64,000 bases of DNA from Cohnella sp. WQ 127256 (GTDB lineage: Bacteria > Bacillota > Bacilli > Paenibacillales > Paenibacillaceae). A program made the position numbers and the translations under genes. Of this stretch, positions 26,160 to 34,784 are shown one piece after another (the stretch's first letter is position 1; every line of letters begins with the position of its first letter). The DNA lies in assembly GCF_024519285.1 (NCBI RefSeq), contig NZ_JAMZCY010000004.1, forward strand, positions 310,001 through 374,000, in the 5' to 3' direction. The notes beneath the pieces were generated by a model, which had not been told where the DNA came from, ran no database searches, and saw only the letters and a program-made list of their open reading frames with translations.

Positions 26160-26987
26160 TTACCCTTTAACCGAGCCTGCCGCTATGCCTTTAATAATAT
26201 ATTTTTGCAAGAAAAGATACGCAATCAGAAGGGGCACTACGGATAGAACCATGCCGGGAAACAGCAGGGACCAATTTGTGACATGCTCCCCTACGAACAT
26301 ATACAGCTGAATCGTAATCGTTCGTCTTGCCTCGCCTTGCAGGAACAACATCGGAATAATGAAATCATTCCACGTACTTAGAGAAGTGAGAACAGCTACT
26401 GTAGCCGTGGCTGGTTTAATGATCGGAAACACAGCCACCCAGTACGCACGAATTTTCGAGCAACCATCGATCCAAGCCGCTTCCTCCAATTCTTTAGGTG
26501 TCGACTTCAAGAAACCAGTGAACAGAAATATAGCAAAGGGCAAGTTGATCGCCGTATAAATAAGCACCGCGCCGTGATATGTATTGACTAGATGCAACGT
26601 ATTTACAAATTTGTATAGCGGAACCATCGCAAGTTGGAAGGGCACCATAATGCCCGCTATAAAGTAAATATAAACCAAATAATATACGCTGCCTGTTTTT
26701 CTAGCAAGAGGATAAGATGCTAGTGAACCAATGACGATCAACACCAGTACAGTTAACGCGGTAATAAGCAGCGTATTGCCAAGCACTTGCGTAAAGCGCA
26801 TGAGCTCCCACGTCTCCACATAATTCCCGAAGTGCAAGGAGGAGGGAAGCGACAGCGGGAATCCCGCCATTTCCTCCGGCGTCTTAAACGTCATCGACAG
26901 AATAAAATAGAACGGAATGAAGAATACGATGGCCACTGCGATTGTGACCGCTTCTACGACATAGAGACCCGACGATTTCGCTCTCAT
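26160..26987 (-). CDS. Sugar ABC transporter permease, MalG/AraQ type
   Basis: A 275-residue permease with about six transmembrane helices and the EAA loop EEAAWIDGCSKIRAYW followed by PIIKP, ending KGIAAGSVKG. It pairs with the permease encoded immediately upstream; their genes overlap by four bases (ATGA), so they are made in equal amounts. GGTGGGAG provides the ribosome site inside the upstream gene. It forms half of the membrane channel for the substrate bound by the lipoprotein encoded further downstream. No ATPase gene is present in the locus. Confidence 0.94.
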   Translation of the reverse strand: MRAKSSGLYVVEAVTIAVAIVFFIPFYFILSMTFKTPEEMAGFPLSLPSSLHFGNYVETWELMRFTQVLGNTLLITALTVLVLIVIGSLASYPLARKTGSVYYLVYIYFIAGIMVPFQLAMVPLYKFVNTLHLVNTYHGAVLIYTAINLPFAIFLFTGFLKSTPKELEEAAWIDGCSKIRAYWVAVFPIIKPATATVAVLTSLSTWNDFIIPMLFLQGEARRTITIQLYMFVGEHVTNWSLLFPGMVLSVVPLLIAYLFLQKYIIKGIAAGSVKG

Positions 26988-27877
26988 GACTCTCCCACCT
27001 CTCTCCTTCTAAGCAGTAAGATTTGAACGACGGATATGAGGAAAATAATTAAGAACATAATGACGCCCATCGACGTCCCGTAGCCGAAGTTATCCTTCTT
27101 GAACGCCGTCGTGAAGAGCAGCGTCGTAATCGTCTCCGTAGCTTGGAAGGGTCCGCCTTTCGTTGTCACATAGATGATATCAAACGCTTTCAAAGATCCG
27201 ATACTGGCCAACACGACATTGATCGTCATGGAGGGGGCAAGCAATGGAAAAGTGATGTATCGAAATTTCCGATAGCCTCCCGCGCCGTCGATATCCGCCG
27301 CTTCGTACAAGTCACCAGGAATCGTTTGCAAATTTGCTAGGAAAATAATCATGGAGTAACCCACATACTGCCATAACACCATGACTACGATAGCGTACAA
27401 TGCGAACTTCGGATCTCCCAGCCAGGTTTGTTCCCATCCACCGAGCCCAATAGCTCTCAGGAGCATATTAAGCATGCCTTCCGGCTCGTAAATATACAGC
27501 CACGTATAGCCAACGACCAGTGGGCTCAGAATGGCTGGTGCGAAGAAGACCACCTTTAGCAGCGACTTCGTCTTGATCTTGGAGTCGAGTGCTAGTGCAA
27601 GTGGAATAGCAAGCCCATTCTGGAAGATGACAATAAGCCCTGCAAAAACAAACGTATTGCGCATCGCCTTCATGAAGGTAGGATCCGTAAACATATGCGC
27701 ATAGTTACTAAACCCGATGAAATCCATCGTCTTCGTAAAGCCGTTCCAGTTCGTCATACTGTAATAGAAGCTTGAGATGACAGGTCCAAGAAAAATAACG
27801 GTGTAAATTAGAAAAGCAGGCGCGATAAAACCGACCCACCACATATGCTCCTTGGTGCGGAGCGACAAGTTCCTCAA
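26984..27877 (-). CDS. Sugar ABC transporter permease, MalF/UgpA type (TTG start)
   Basis: A permease of about 297 residues when begun at the TTG at 27877. That codon has a strong AAGGAG 9 bases upstream, and the length is then normal for the family. The frame is open to an ATG at 28021, but the extra 48 codons are polar, lack ribosome sites at their ATGs and have no family counterpart. Features: first helix WWVGFIAPAFLIY, PVISSFYYSMTNWNGF, and the EAA loop LYEAADIDGAGGYRKFRYI followed by FPLLAPS. It is the first gene of the kinase/importer/SLH locus; its leader (27878-28023) should contain the locus promoter, which I could not assign. A small inverted repeat GATGC/GCATC (27898-27918) lies just before the ribosome site. 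Confidence 0.9.
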   Translation of the reverse strand: MRNLSLRTKEHMWWVGFIAPAFLIYTVIFLGPVISSFYYSMTNWNGFTKTMDFIGFSNYAHMFTDPTFMKAMRNTFVFAGLIVIFQNGLAIPLALALDSKIKTKSLLKVVFFAPAILSPLVVGYTWLYIYEPEGMLNMLLRAIGLGGWEQTWLGDPKFALYAIVVMVLWQYVGYSMIIFLANLQTIPGDLYEAADIDGAGGYRKFRYITFPLLAPSMTINVVLASIGSLKAFDIIYVTTKGGPFQATETITTLLFTTAFKKDNFGYGTSMGVIMFLIIFLISVVQILLLRRREVGES

Positions 27878-28023
27878 CGTGACCCTCTCCTTATCCTGAT
27901 GCGTTACTAAGATGCATCCGTCTTTCATCATAGATATAAGGTTACTAGGGAACGCCTTCGTTAGAAATGATGTAAAATTCATTTCTTTTCTCTTTTTTTC
28001 GGCTATATTTCCGGCAAACAAAA

Positions 28024-28062
28024 ATCCCCCATACCATGCTTAGATAGCACGTAAAAGGGGAT
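28024..28062 (-). terminator. Terminator after the metallo-beta-lactamase-fold gene
   Basis: A hairpin closed by ATCCCC/GGGGAT (28025-28030 with 28057-28062) with an inner TGCT/AGCA pairing, followed on the minus strand by TTTTTG. It separates the hydrolase gene from the importer locus downstream. Confidence 0.7.
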
Positions 28063-28087
28063 CAAAGGTGTTATTTTCTATGCGAGA

Positions 28088-29182
28088 TTACCGCCACCAA
28101 GCCAGCGAAGGGACTGCCGGGGAACCGACTCTAACGACCTCTCCAATTCTAGGTGTAGCAATAACGGTATTACGTTGTTGTGCAGCACTCGCCGCGCGTT
28201 CGACCGGATCTGTCCAGTCATGCAACGCAAGCGTAAAAGCACCCCAGTGAATCGGAATCATTACTTTTCCTTTGACATCGATATGTGCTTGAACCGTTTC
28301 TTCCGGAAGCATATGGATCGCCGACCAACGCGTGTCATATTGACCGCATTCCATCATGGTGAGATCGAATGGCCCGTATTTTTCTCCGATTTCCTTGAAA
28401 TGAGGGCCATAACCGCTGTCCCCGCTAAAGAACACTTTGGACTGCTCGCCTTCGATTACCCATGAGCACCATAACGTCGTATTACGATCTCCGATGCTCC
28501 TGCCCGAGAAATGGCGTGCCGGTGCACTTGCCAGCTTAAGCCCCTCAAACTCGATCTCCTCCCACCAATCATGCTCACTGATCTTAGCGGGATCAACACC
28601 CCATCTTACTAAGTGTGCACCGACGCCAAGCGGGACGATAAACCTTCTGACTTTATCTTTCAGCTTCTTAATAGAGCCATAATCTAGATGATCGTAATGA
28701 TCATGCGATAACAGCACCACGTCAATGGATGGAATATGATCAATTTCAATCGGTAATTGTCTGCTGTAACGTTTCCCTCCGAATACAGGAAATGGGGAAG
28801 GCGCTATCCCTAACATCGGGTCTATGAAGATCGTTTTACCTTCAATCTGTAGCCATAACGCCGAATGACCAAACCATGTAACCTTTGTGTGTTCATTGGC
28901 ATGAAGCTGTTGGGGAGTCAGTGGGACGACTTGTATAGGCTCGTTTGGCTTTCCTTTGGGATTGCCTCTTACAAAATCGATAAGTACTTTCATCATCGAT
29001 CCCAGATTCATATCCATAGATGTTGGAATTTGATTAACAAATTTGCCCCTTACCCGATTAGGAGATTGGTTCATCCGGTGTTTACTCTCTTGTGTTGCTT
29101 GTCCCCCTAACGTTGGATAATATCTCACGACTAAATAGCCCAAAATTACGATTCCAGCTAAAATTATAATTGCTATCCACAT
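28088..29182 (-). CDS. Membrane-anchored metallo-beta-lactamase-fold hydrolase (NAPE-PLD/UlaG-like)
   Basis: A 364-residue protein with an N-terminal transmembrane helix (2-19) and an MBL-fold domain (about 98-340). The zinc motif is SHDHYDH (His160, His162, Asp164, His165), with further ligands likely in FFSGDSGYG and PIHWGAF. VTWFGHSALWLQIEGKTIFIDP is the opening strand pair. Spacing and the GQYDTRW...HMLPEE segment resemble N-acyl-phosphatidylethanolamine phospholipase D-like and UlaG-like hydrolases; the substrate is unknown. A GAGGG site precedes the ATG. It is a single-gene unit between terminators at 28024-28062 and 29288-29321. Confidence 0.9.
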   Translation of the reverse strand: MWIAIIILAGIVILGYLVVRYYPTLGGQATQESKHRMNQSPNRVRGKFVNQIPTSMDMNLGSMMKVLIDFVRGNPKGKPNEPIQVVPLTPQQLHANEHTKVTWFGHSALWLQIEGKTIFIDPMLGIAPSPFPVFGGKRYSRQLPIEIDHIPSIDVVLLSHDHYDHLDYGSIKKLKDKVRRFIVPLGVGAHLVRWGVDPAKISEHDWWEEIEFEGLKLASAPARHFSGRSIGDRNTTLWCSWVIEGEQSKVFFSGDSGYGPHFKEIGEKYGPFDLTMMECGQYDTRWSAIHMLPEETVQAHIDVKGKVMIPIHWGAFTLALHDWTDPVERAASAAQQRNTVIATPRIGEVVRVGSPAVPSLAWWR

Positions 29183-29287
29183 TTGAATTCCCTCTTTTCA
29201 CAGCGATATCCGACTTATAAAATGAATACTATCGTTCATCGTATACCGATTTCAATCAGAAATCCAATCGTGAATAAAGGCGTGTAC

Positions 29288-29321
29288 AAAAACGCTTCGT
29301 CCCCGAGGAGACGAAGCGTTT
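29288..29321 (-). terminator. Terminator after the glycine-rich protein gene
   Basis: A perfect 12-bp stem (29290-29301 with 29310-29321, AAACGCTTCGTC/GACGAAGCGTTT), an 8-base loop and a TTTTTG tail on the minus strand, 32 bases after the stop. Confidence 0.9.
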
Positions 29322-29352
29322 GTTCTGAGCTTACTAGCGTAGTTCAGAGTTC

Positions 29353-30258
29353 TTAATCTTGGCTACCGTACCCGTGCCCCTTGGAGCTTTCCGGGGTGGC
29401 TGAAGGCGGCTGATTACCGCCAGTGCCTCCGCCATAGCCTTGGTTACCGTTGCCTTTTTCTTCTTTAACTTTACCTTGTTCTTCTTGCTTAACTTCCCCT
29501 TGTTCTTCTAGCTTGATCTTGCCTTTCTCCTCTTGCTTGATCTTCCCGTGCTCTTCTTCTTTCATCTTTCCATGCTCTTCTTGTTTCATCTTCCCATGAT
29601 GCTCTTGCTCTTCCTCTATCCCTTGACCTGTTCCGCCACCTTGGCCTTGTCCACCGCCAATACCTGTTCCGCCACCTTCGCCTTGGCCACCGCCAATGCC
29701 AGTTCCGCCGCCTTGACCTTGTCCACCGCCAATACCTGTTCCGCCACCTTGACCTTGTCCACCCCCAATGCCTGCACCGCCGCCTTCGCCTTGGCCACCA
29801 CCGATACCCGCACCACCGCCTTGACCTGCACCGCCACCACCTTGACCTGCGCCGCCACCCCGACCTTGGCCGCCGCCTTGGCCTTTTCCGCCTTGGCCGC
29901 CGCCCCAAACCCCATATTTTTGCTTACTATACACATACACAAGCGATGAAAACGTCCGTTTGTCTACGTTCCCTGTAACGGGTAGTGCATGCTTTTTCTG
30001 AAAATATTTGACCCCTCGAACCGTTGCGTTATCATAGTAACCACTGATCGGTCCGGAATAACTTCCAATCGACACCAACATTCCTTGGATAACAAAAACA
30101 TCTGGTCCATTCGCGCCTTTGCCCACTGCTGAGCTCAGCTTAGGCATGCTTACCAAAAGGGCGATGGTAAGTATCGCAATCCCGAGTAATTTCCCTGCTA
30201 ACGATACAATCCTCTTTTTCGAGTGCTGAGAGCCGTGGCTCCCACTTCCATATTCCAT
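29353..30258 (-). CDS. Peptidoglycan-binding-domain protein with glycine-rich and charged tandem repeats
   Basis: A protein of about 301 residues. AAAGGAG lies 12 bases before the ATG at 30258; the ATG at 30270 directly abuts that site and is less likely. It has a polar start, a hydrophobic helix (about 18-40, signal anchor or signal peptide), a PG_binding_1 domain (about 50-108, with YSGPISGYYDNATVRGVKYFQKKH), a Gly-rich region (118-212) built on a 12-residue GGGTGIGGGQGQ-like unit, then six 8-residue charged units of type GKMKQEEH (222-269) and a Gly/Asn/Ser tail. The first module suggests attachment to the wall or spore cortex; the repeats suggest a structural or coat-like role. Function unknown. 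Confidence 0.85.
   Translation of the reverse strand: MEYGSGSHGSQHSKKRIVSLAGKLLGIAILTIALLVSMPKLSSAVGKGANGPDVFVIQGMLVSIGSYSGPISGYYDNATVRGVKYFQKKHALPVTGNVDKRTFSSLVYVYSKQKYGVWGGGQGGKGQGGGQGRGGGAGQGGGGAGQGGGAGIGGGQGEGGGAGIGGGQGQGGGTGIGGGQGQGGGTGIGGGQGEGGGTGIGGGQGQGGGTGQGIEEEQEHHGKMKQEEHGKMKEEEHGKIKQEEKGKIKLEEQGEVKQEEQGKVKEEKGNGNQGYGGGTGGNQPPSATPESSKGHGYGSQD
29452..29595 (-). repeat. Six tandem 24-base units encoding charged octapeptides
   Basis: In-frame units reading GKMKQEEH, GKMKEEEH, GKIKQEEK, GKIKLEEQ, GEVKQEEQ and GKVKEEKG. Lys and Glu alternate in blocks, giving a highly charged and probably helical segment. Confidence 0.9.
29641..29820 (-). repeat. Five tandem 36-base units encoding a glycine-rich dodecapeptide
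   Basis: Units begin at 29641, 29677, 29713, 29749 and 29785. Each encodes a GGG(T/A)GIGGGQG(Q/E)-type dodecapeptide with a few base changes between units, some of them silent. High similarity suggests the copy number can vary by recombination or slippage. Confidence 0.92.
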
Positions 30259-30333
30259 CTTCGTAAACATCTCCTTTAGGGTTTGATCATTTTGCCACAG
30301 CTTTTACTATTCCCAAAATCTCATTTTTATCCA

Positions 30334-31593
30334 CTAGCGCCCATAAAAATTTAGCACGCTACTCCATCTCCACTGCTCATAGAAATCAGCTCCAAGATCG
30401 ATGTTCTTGATCCAGACGGAGGGATGCTTGCCGCCTTGACCTGATATTAAGACATCTGATTTGTTTCGATCAGATCTAACCCAGGCAAGCTGATGCACAG
30501 ACGGAAGGAATTGCGGATTAAAATCACCAAACTGCTTAGGCGGCTGAGTCAACGGCTTAAACCGAGGTCCTTGCAGCTTAATCTCTACCAGATTAGGGAG
30601 CGGCTTCGTTGCCGATTGTCCTGGTTGTCCTGCTCCCTTCCACTCCGCTGCTCTGGAAACCACGATATGCTGCTCCCCTTCCCATGTGAAGTTCTGATCT
30701 ACGTAACCACCTGGCGTATAGGAGACCGGCTTCCCAGAAGGAAACTCGAGCACCTTAAGCTGTTTGTTACTCGTAGCCTCTCTCCCCACGCCTCCGATAT
30801 AAGCAAGCTTGTCTCCCCGATCTGCCCAAGCAAACCAATCACTATTGTGGACCATCAGATCAATCCTCTTAAAAAATGCCCCGTCCGATGACAAAATACA
30901 TAGCGTATTGCTATCCGCCGATAACGAAGCGGTAGGTGTCACAAAGAATGCGATCCACTTCCCAGTTGCAGAGAACTTGAACACACTCGTTCCAACGACA
31001 AAGTTATCGTCAGATTGCCCTGGAAGCTCATAAAGCGTCTTCGCTTGGTTATGTTCGATTTCCCCCCTCAGTGGTATTTCAACGATGCTAACCGGTGTCC
31101 ATCCTTCAGGTAGTAGCTCGGCAGCAGACGATGCAATAAACCCATTTCCGTCCGGCAGCCAGGAATAATTGCCGAGGCCTCGTGAGACTTCAGTTGGTTT
31201 ATCCGGATGATCCACCTTGATCCAATACAGCTTCTGTTCAACTAGGAAGGCGAGACGATTATGCTCTGGCGACCATTGGAAGTTGCCACCGCCTTCCTTC
31301 GATACTAGATGGCTCTGTCCAGTCGAGATATGCCAAATCCATACTTCCCGTTCCTCCTGTCCTCTTGTATAAGCAATCCACTCCCCATCAAATGACCATT
31401 TCGGATTTCTTATGTATTCACCCTTAGTTAATTGTTGTTCACCACTGTTTGTTTGAATCCACAGATCCCCACCTCTTACGAAAGCTGCTTTGAGAGAAGT
31501 CGCAGGCTTTGCCGTAGCAGCTGCAGGACTAACTAGCATCATTAGAAGGGTTAACATACCCAACGCAAGGGAAATTCTTCTCGTTGCAAACAT
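30334..31593 (-). CDS. Exported TolB-like beta-propeller (PD40-repeat) protein
   Basis: A 419-residue protein. The start at 31593 follows GAGGAG by 9 bases; the frame upstream to 31659 has no such site. A signal peptide (about 1-28, ending PAAATAKP) is followed by repeated WD40/PD40-like strands: NPKWSFDGEWIAYTRG, GNFQWSPEHNRLAFLVE, NYSWLPDGNGFIA, FKFSATGKWIAFF, FAWADRGDKLAYIGG and FNPQFLPSVHQLAWVR, about six blades. No catalytic domain is visible. A binding or scaffold role at the cell surface is likely. It stands between two terminator-flanked units. Confidence 0.82.
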   Translation of the reverse strand: MFATRRISLALGMLTLLMMLVSPAAATAKPATSLKAAFVRGGDLWIQTNSGEQQLTKGEYIRNPKWSFDGEWIAYTRGQEEREVWIWHISTGQSHLVSKEGGGNFQWSPEHNRLAFLVEQKLYWIKVDHPDKPTEVSRGLGNYSWLPDGNGFIASSAAELLPEGWTPVSIVEIPLRGEIEHNQAKTLYELPGQSDDNFVVGTSVFKFSATGKWIAFFVTPTASLSADSNTLCILSSDGAFFKRIDLMVHNSDWFAWADRGDKLAYIGGVGREATSNKQLKVLEFPSGKPVSYTPGGYVDQNFTWEGEQHIVVSRAAEWKGAGQPGQSATKPLPNLVEIKLQGPRFKPLTQPPKQFGDFNPQFLPSVHQLAWVRSDRNKSDVLISGQGGKHPSVWIKNIDLGADFYEQWRWSSVLNFYGR

Positions 31594-31691
31594 GATGTCT
31601 ATCTCCTCTAAACGATTATTTGCACAGATGTGCCATATCAACCGTTCTAATTTTTCCACATGATGGCAATATTATGCGAGGGGCATGACAT

Positions 31692-31733
31692 AAAAAAAAC
31701 CAAGGTACGCCTACTTTCGGCAGTCCCTTGGGG
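31692..31733 (-). terminator. Strong terminator after the deacetylase gene
   Basis: On the minus strand: a CCAAGG/CCTTGG outer stem with an inner GCC/GGC pairing followed by eight T residues, 13 bases after the stop codon of the ChbG-like gene. Confidence 0.9.
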
Positions 31734-31745
31734 ATATCGGGCTAT

Positions 31746-32663
31746 CTATTTTCTGAGCAGCTCCCGAGCTAAAGTGAGTGCGGAGCGCACTTTCGACGCT
31801 CGACCATACTTACGGATGTAATCATAATTGGTAAGGATGACTCCAGCATCTTTAATCGCATAAGAGAAATCCTCATCCAGCATCAGTTGGTATTCCCACA
31901 CCCTTTTCTCCCAATGAGGGACTCTCTCTAACATCTGTTCGTCTTGGACAGCAGGATGAATGTATGTTTCACTAATCCCTTCTGGCAGGTCATACATTTT
32001 CGCAATCATAGATTGCTTAAACCGCTCGTAAGTCTCACCTTCCTGAATATGAAAAGGGTGCGATAACAAATAATCCGGAATAGCTACCCCCAGCACACCT
32101 GCAAGCGATGATGCTTTGGCCACAATACGCTCCACACCTGCTATCGAGGAAAGCAGCGGGTCTGCAGGATGGACTTTGCGAAACAAACGGAAAGGTAAAT
32201 TCCACTTCGAGCATTGCCTAAGCACCTGCGGAATATGGCTTCTTCCAGTAGCCATCCCATACAGACTGCCCATATGATTATCCGCATGGGTAAGTTGAAT
32301 TCCTAATCGCTGGACTGCCTCATATTGGGCGGTGAGCTCCTTCATGACTGCACTCGTGTCGGCCTTGTTCTCAAACTCCTCGACCGACTTATGCATATAG
32401 CCACTCTCATCGTGAAGCGAAGGATGATCGGTCAGGCTCTTCCAGCGAATCGCATCAAACTCGCTCGTAAGTGTCAGATGAAGACCAATATTCGCTTGCC
32501 CTCTTCGCCTACACCAATCAGCAGCTTCCTCGAAGCCAGGAGCCGGAGCCATCATCGTCGCCGATGACACCTTACGTTCTTCAAGTAAATGCATAATCGC
32601 TTTGTTCATCGGAGGGCTTTGCCCGAAATCGTCGCAATTGATAATTAGATGCTTAGGACTCAT
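31746..32663 (-). CDS. ChbG/YdjC-family carbohydrate deacetylase
   Basis: A 305-residue YdjC-like deacetylase. The metal site is visible: Asp11/Asp12 in NCDDFG, His62 in GLHLTLTSEFD and His126/His130 in THADNHMGS. Known ChbG removes an acetyl group from chitobiose-type sugars, and other members act on related diacetylated oligosaccharides. It is cytoplasmic (no signal peptide). Its start overlaps the end of a GPH-family symporter gene by 11 bases, so the two form an operon: the transporter imports a sugar or oligosaccharide that this enzyme deacetylates. A terminator follows. Confidence 0.92.
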   Translation of the reverse strand: MSPKHLIINCDDFGQSPPMNKAIMHLLEERKVSSATMMAPAPGFEEAADWCRRRGQANIGLHLTLTSEFDAIRWKSLTDHPSLHDESGYMHKSVEEFENKADTSAVMKELTAQYEAVQRLGIQLTHADNHMGSLYGMATGRSHIPQVLRQCSKWNLPFRLFRKVHPADPLLSSIAGVERIVAKASSLAGVLGVAIPDYLLSHPFHIQEGETYERFKQSMIAKMYDLPEGISETYIHPAVQDEQMLERVPHWEKRVWEYQLMLDEDFSYAIKDAGVILTNYDYIRKYGRASKVRSALTLARELLRK

Positions 32664-33939
32664 CCTCAGACTTCCTCTCTAATCTCACGAAGAGGGATAC
32701 GATAATCGATATGATAAGTAAACCAAATGGAACAACACTAATCAGATACTTGAAGGTCGACTCCGGGTCAGGCCCTGGGTTGTCTCCACTCTCGTAGCCG
32801 AATATAAGACCCACGATAAGAAAAGCAACCGCGGAAATCAAACCACTAGAACGTGTAATGAATCCACTAACCGCCGTATAGATACCTTCCCGTCTGCTGC
32901 CTGTTTTTTCGGAGTCCCGATCAATAATGATTCCGCTTACAACAGCAGGCGTAACAAGGAATCCCGCTAATCCGAAGCCCACAAGTACACCAGCAAGTAT
33001 TCCCGATAAGAGGCTTGTTCCAAACCACAAGGGAATAACGGAAAGCGCATAGGCGGCAAGCGATAATCTCCAGCCTTTGACGGGATCCATTTTACGAATA
33101 ATCCAGAACCACACTCCAACAAGAGGAATGACAGAGACGAAGATAGCGCCGAGTAGAACTGCGTTCTGAGCCTCTGGAATTTTGAGCACATATTTGGCGT
33201 AAAAGGGGATCATAGAGCTAAGTAGACCATTAACCGTTTGAGCGAATGAATTCGCGATATTAAAAATCAAAAATGTCCTGTTCTTAAACGTTTCCCGGAA
33301 TGCCTCCTTGAGACCTAGCTGAGGCAATTTACTCGCTTCTTCGTCTTCTTTAACGTTTCTTAAAAAGATGAGCATTAACACTGCAAAAACCAGTGCATAA
33401 ACAATCGCCATGTTGCTAAAGCCCATTGCATCGAACAACACCGGAGTAAGAGATGCACCGATCAGTAGAGCGACAATCTGATAGCCTTGTTGGACAGCAG
33501 ATGCTTTGGCCCGTAGGCGATTCCCCTTGAACAGCTCAGGGAAAAGAGCGCCATAGTTGACCCAAATGACGGTTGCCACCGCCTCGTACAGCACAAGTGC
33601 AATGAGGAACCATGTGAACAATCCCATCTCAGACAAGCCTTGCGGAGGAGAAAAAACCATGATGAATGTTAGCATGAATAACGGAATTGCACCAAATATC
33701 CACGGACGCCTTCGCCCGTATTTGGTTTTCGTCCGGTCGGACCAATAACCGAATAACGGCTGGTTAACGGCATCCCAAATCAGAAAAATCGTGCGAGCTA
33801 ACGTCGCCAAGCCGATGCCAAGCCCTAGCTTATCCACGTAATAGTAACTGTAAAAGGAGCTGAAGGCTTGGCTTGGAATCATCATCGCAAGCATTCCGAA
33901 CGCGTACATCATTGGGGAATTCATATATTTTTGCCTCAT
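32653..33939 (-). CDS. GPH-family (MelB-like) sugar:cation symporter
   Basis: A 428-residue major-facilitator protein with about 12 transmembrane helices. The GPH signature is clear after helix 2: LIWDAVNQPLFGYWSDRT followed by GRRRPW. A second cytoplasmic loop (NVKEDEEASKLPQLGLKEAF) joins the halves. It would import a glycoside, pentoside or hexuronide with Na+ or H+. GGAGG precedes the ATG by 7 bases, and the 3' end overlaps the deacetylase gene by 11 bases. This coupling suggests an acetylated amino-sugar oligosaccharide as substrate, but that is inference. Confidence 0.93.
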   Translation of the reverse strand: MRQKYMNSPMMYAFGMLAMMIPSQAFSSFYSYYYVDKLGLGIGLATLARTIFLIWDAVNQPLFGYWSDRTKTKYGRRRPWIFGAIPLFMLTFIMVFSPPQGLSEMGLFTWFLIALVLYEAVATVIWVNYGALFPELFKGNRLRAKASAVQQGYQIVALLIGASLTPVLFDAMGFSNMAIVYALVFAVLMLIFLRNVKEDEEASKLPQLGLKEAFRETFKNRTFLIFNIANSFAQTVNGLLSSMIPFYAKYVLKIPEAQNAVLLGAIFVSVIPLVGVWFWIIRKMDPVKGWRLSLAAYALSVIPLWFGTSLLSGILAGVLVGFGLAGFLVTPAVVSGIIIDRDSEKTGSRREGIYTAVSGFITRSSGLISAVAFLIVGLIFGYESGDNPGPDPESTFKYLISVVPFGLLIISIIVSLFVRLERKSEDES

Positions 33940-34070
33940 ACAACATCCTCCGCATTCAAATAAATTTGAACTCGTCTATCTACTAGAATGTATGCAGCAA
34001 ACCTTCCAATAATGGCTAGGTTATGTTGTATTCCCATGATGAAGAAGATCGGCTTATCCTCCTATATCCG

Positions 34071-34784
34071 TTAGCAAATGCATGTTTTTTTCTTCTTACC
34101 GACACGTCCCATTTTAACAATCTTCTCAATATATTCCGATGCTAGAGGAACTTTGCACGCTGTCTGACCGACATTCACCTGCACTTTGCCAATCATCTCT
34201 GCAACTCTAGCCGCCTCTTCATGAAGCAAAGGAACATAAGAGCCTACGATAATAACAAAGTTGTTCATGTTATAGCGTACACGATTCCGCTCCTCATGAA
34301 CGGCCTCCTCAACCCGACGCAATAGAACACTGATCTCCGCCATATCCAACTGCTCATCCGGTGTGATGGTTATATAATTCCCGTAAGTGCTCCACCCGCA
34401 TGTCGCGATTTGCTCATGAGGAGATTCGATCCACTCTCTAGCTAACTCAATAGCATAAGGGCTTTCCGCGGCAACTTTGGCCACCGTATACTCAGAGATC
34501 ATATACCAATAAGCAAGCTTCACCCACTCCTGCAGCGTCTCTTTCGTTATGGTCTTCGGGTTCACGGTCAAGCCCGCCAAATACATGGCATCACTATTTC
34601 CAGTTGCATAGAGCGCATTCGCAACTTCCTGGTTCTTCTTCACGTCCTTAACCAGCTTCTTCATATCCCCAACAAGAACACCAAACAAAGGCTCCTGTGC
34701 ACCGTGACGGAGGAATGTCTTCTTCGTTTGTTCCGTTCCCATTTCTTCTAGCTGAGTCATGACTTCATCAAGTGTTAGGGTCAT
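34071..34784 (-). CDS. AlkD-like DNA alkylation repair protein
   Basis: A 237-residue protein of the DNA alkylation repair family (HEAT-like helical repeats, AlkC/AlkD type). Typical segments are LRHGAQEPLFGVLVGDMKKLVKDVKKNQ, ALYATGNSDAMYLAGL, ISEYTVAKVAAES and CGWSTYGNYI. The start at 34784 has GGAGAGG 5 bases upstream; the frame extends to 34820 without a better site. The C-terminus is Lys-rich and ends KKKKTCIC, which is unusual. Characterised relatives excise positively charged alkylated bases; whether this one is a glycosylase cannot be read from sequence alone. Confidence 0.87.
   Translation of the reverse strand: MTLTLDEVMTQLEEMGTEQTKKTFLRHGAQEPLFGVLVGDMKKLVKDVKKNQEVANALYATGNSDAMYLAGLTVNPKTITKETLQEWVKLAYWYMISEYTVAKVAAESPYAIELAREWIESPHEQIATCGWSTYGNYITITPDEQLDMAEISVLLRRVEEAVHEERNRVRYNMNNFVIIVGSYVPLLHEEAARVAEMIGKVQVNVGQTACKVPLASEYIEKIVKMGRVGKKKKTCIC

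Noticed and set aside
29489..29949. Arg/Trp-rich and Ala/Thr-rich frames over the glycine-rich gene, and a CRISPR-like pattern at 29641-29820
   Set aside because: The 36-base units are contiguous, in frame and without spacers, so they are coding tandem repeats; the alternative frames are low-complexity shadows.
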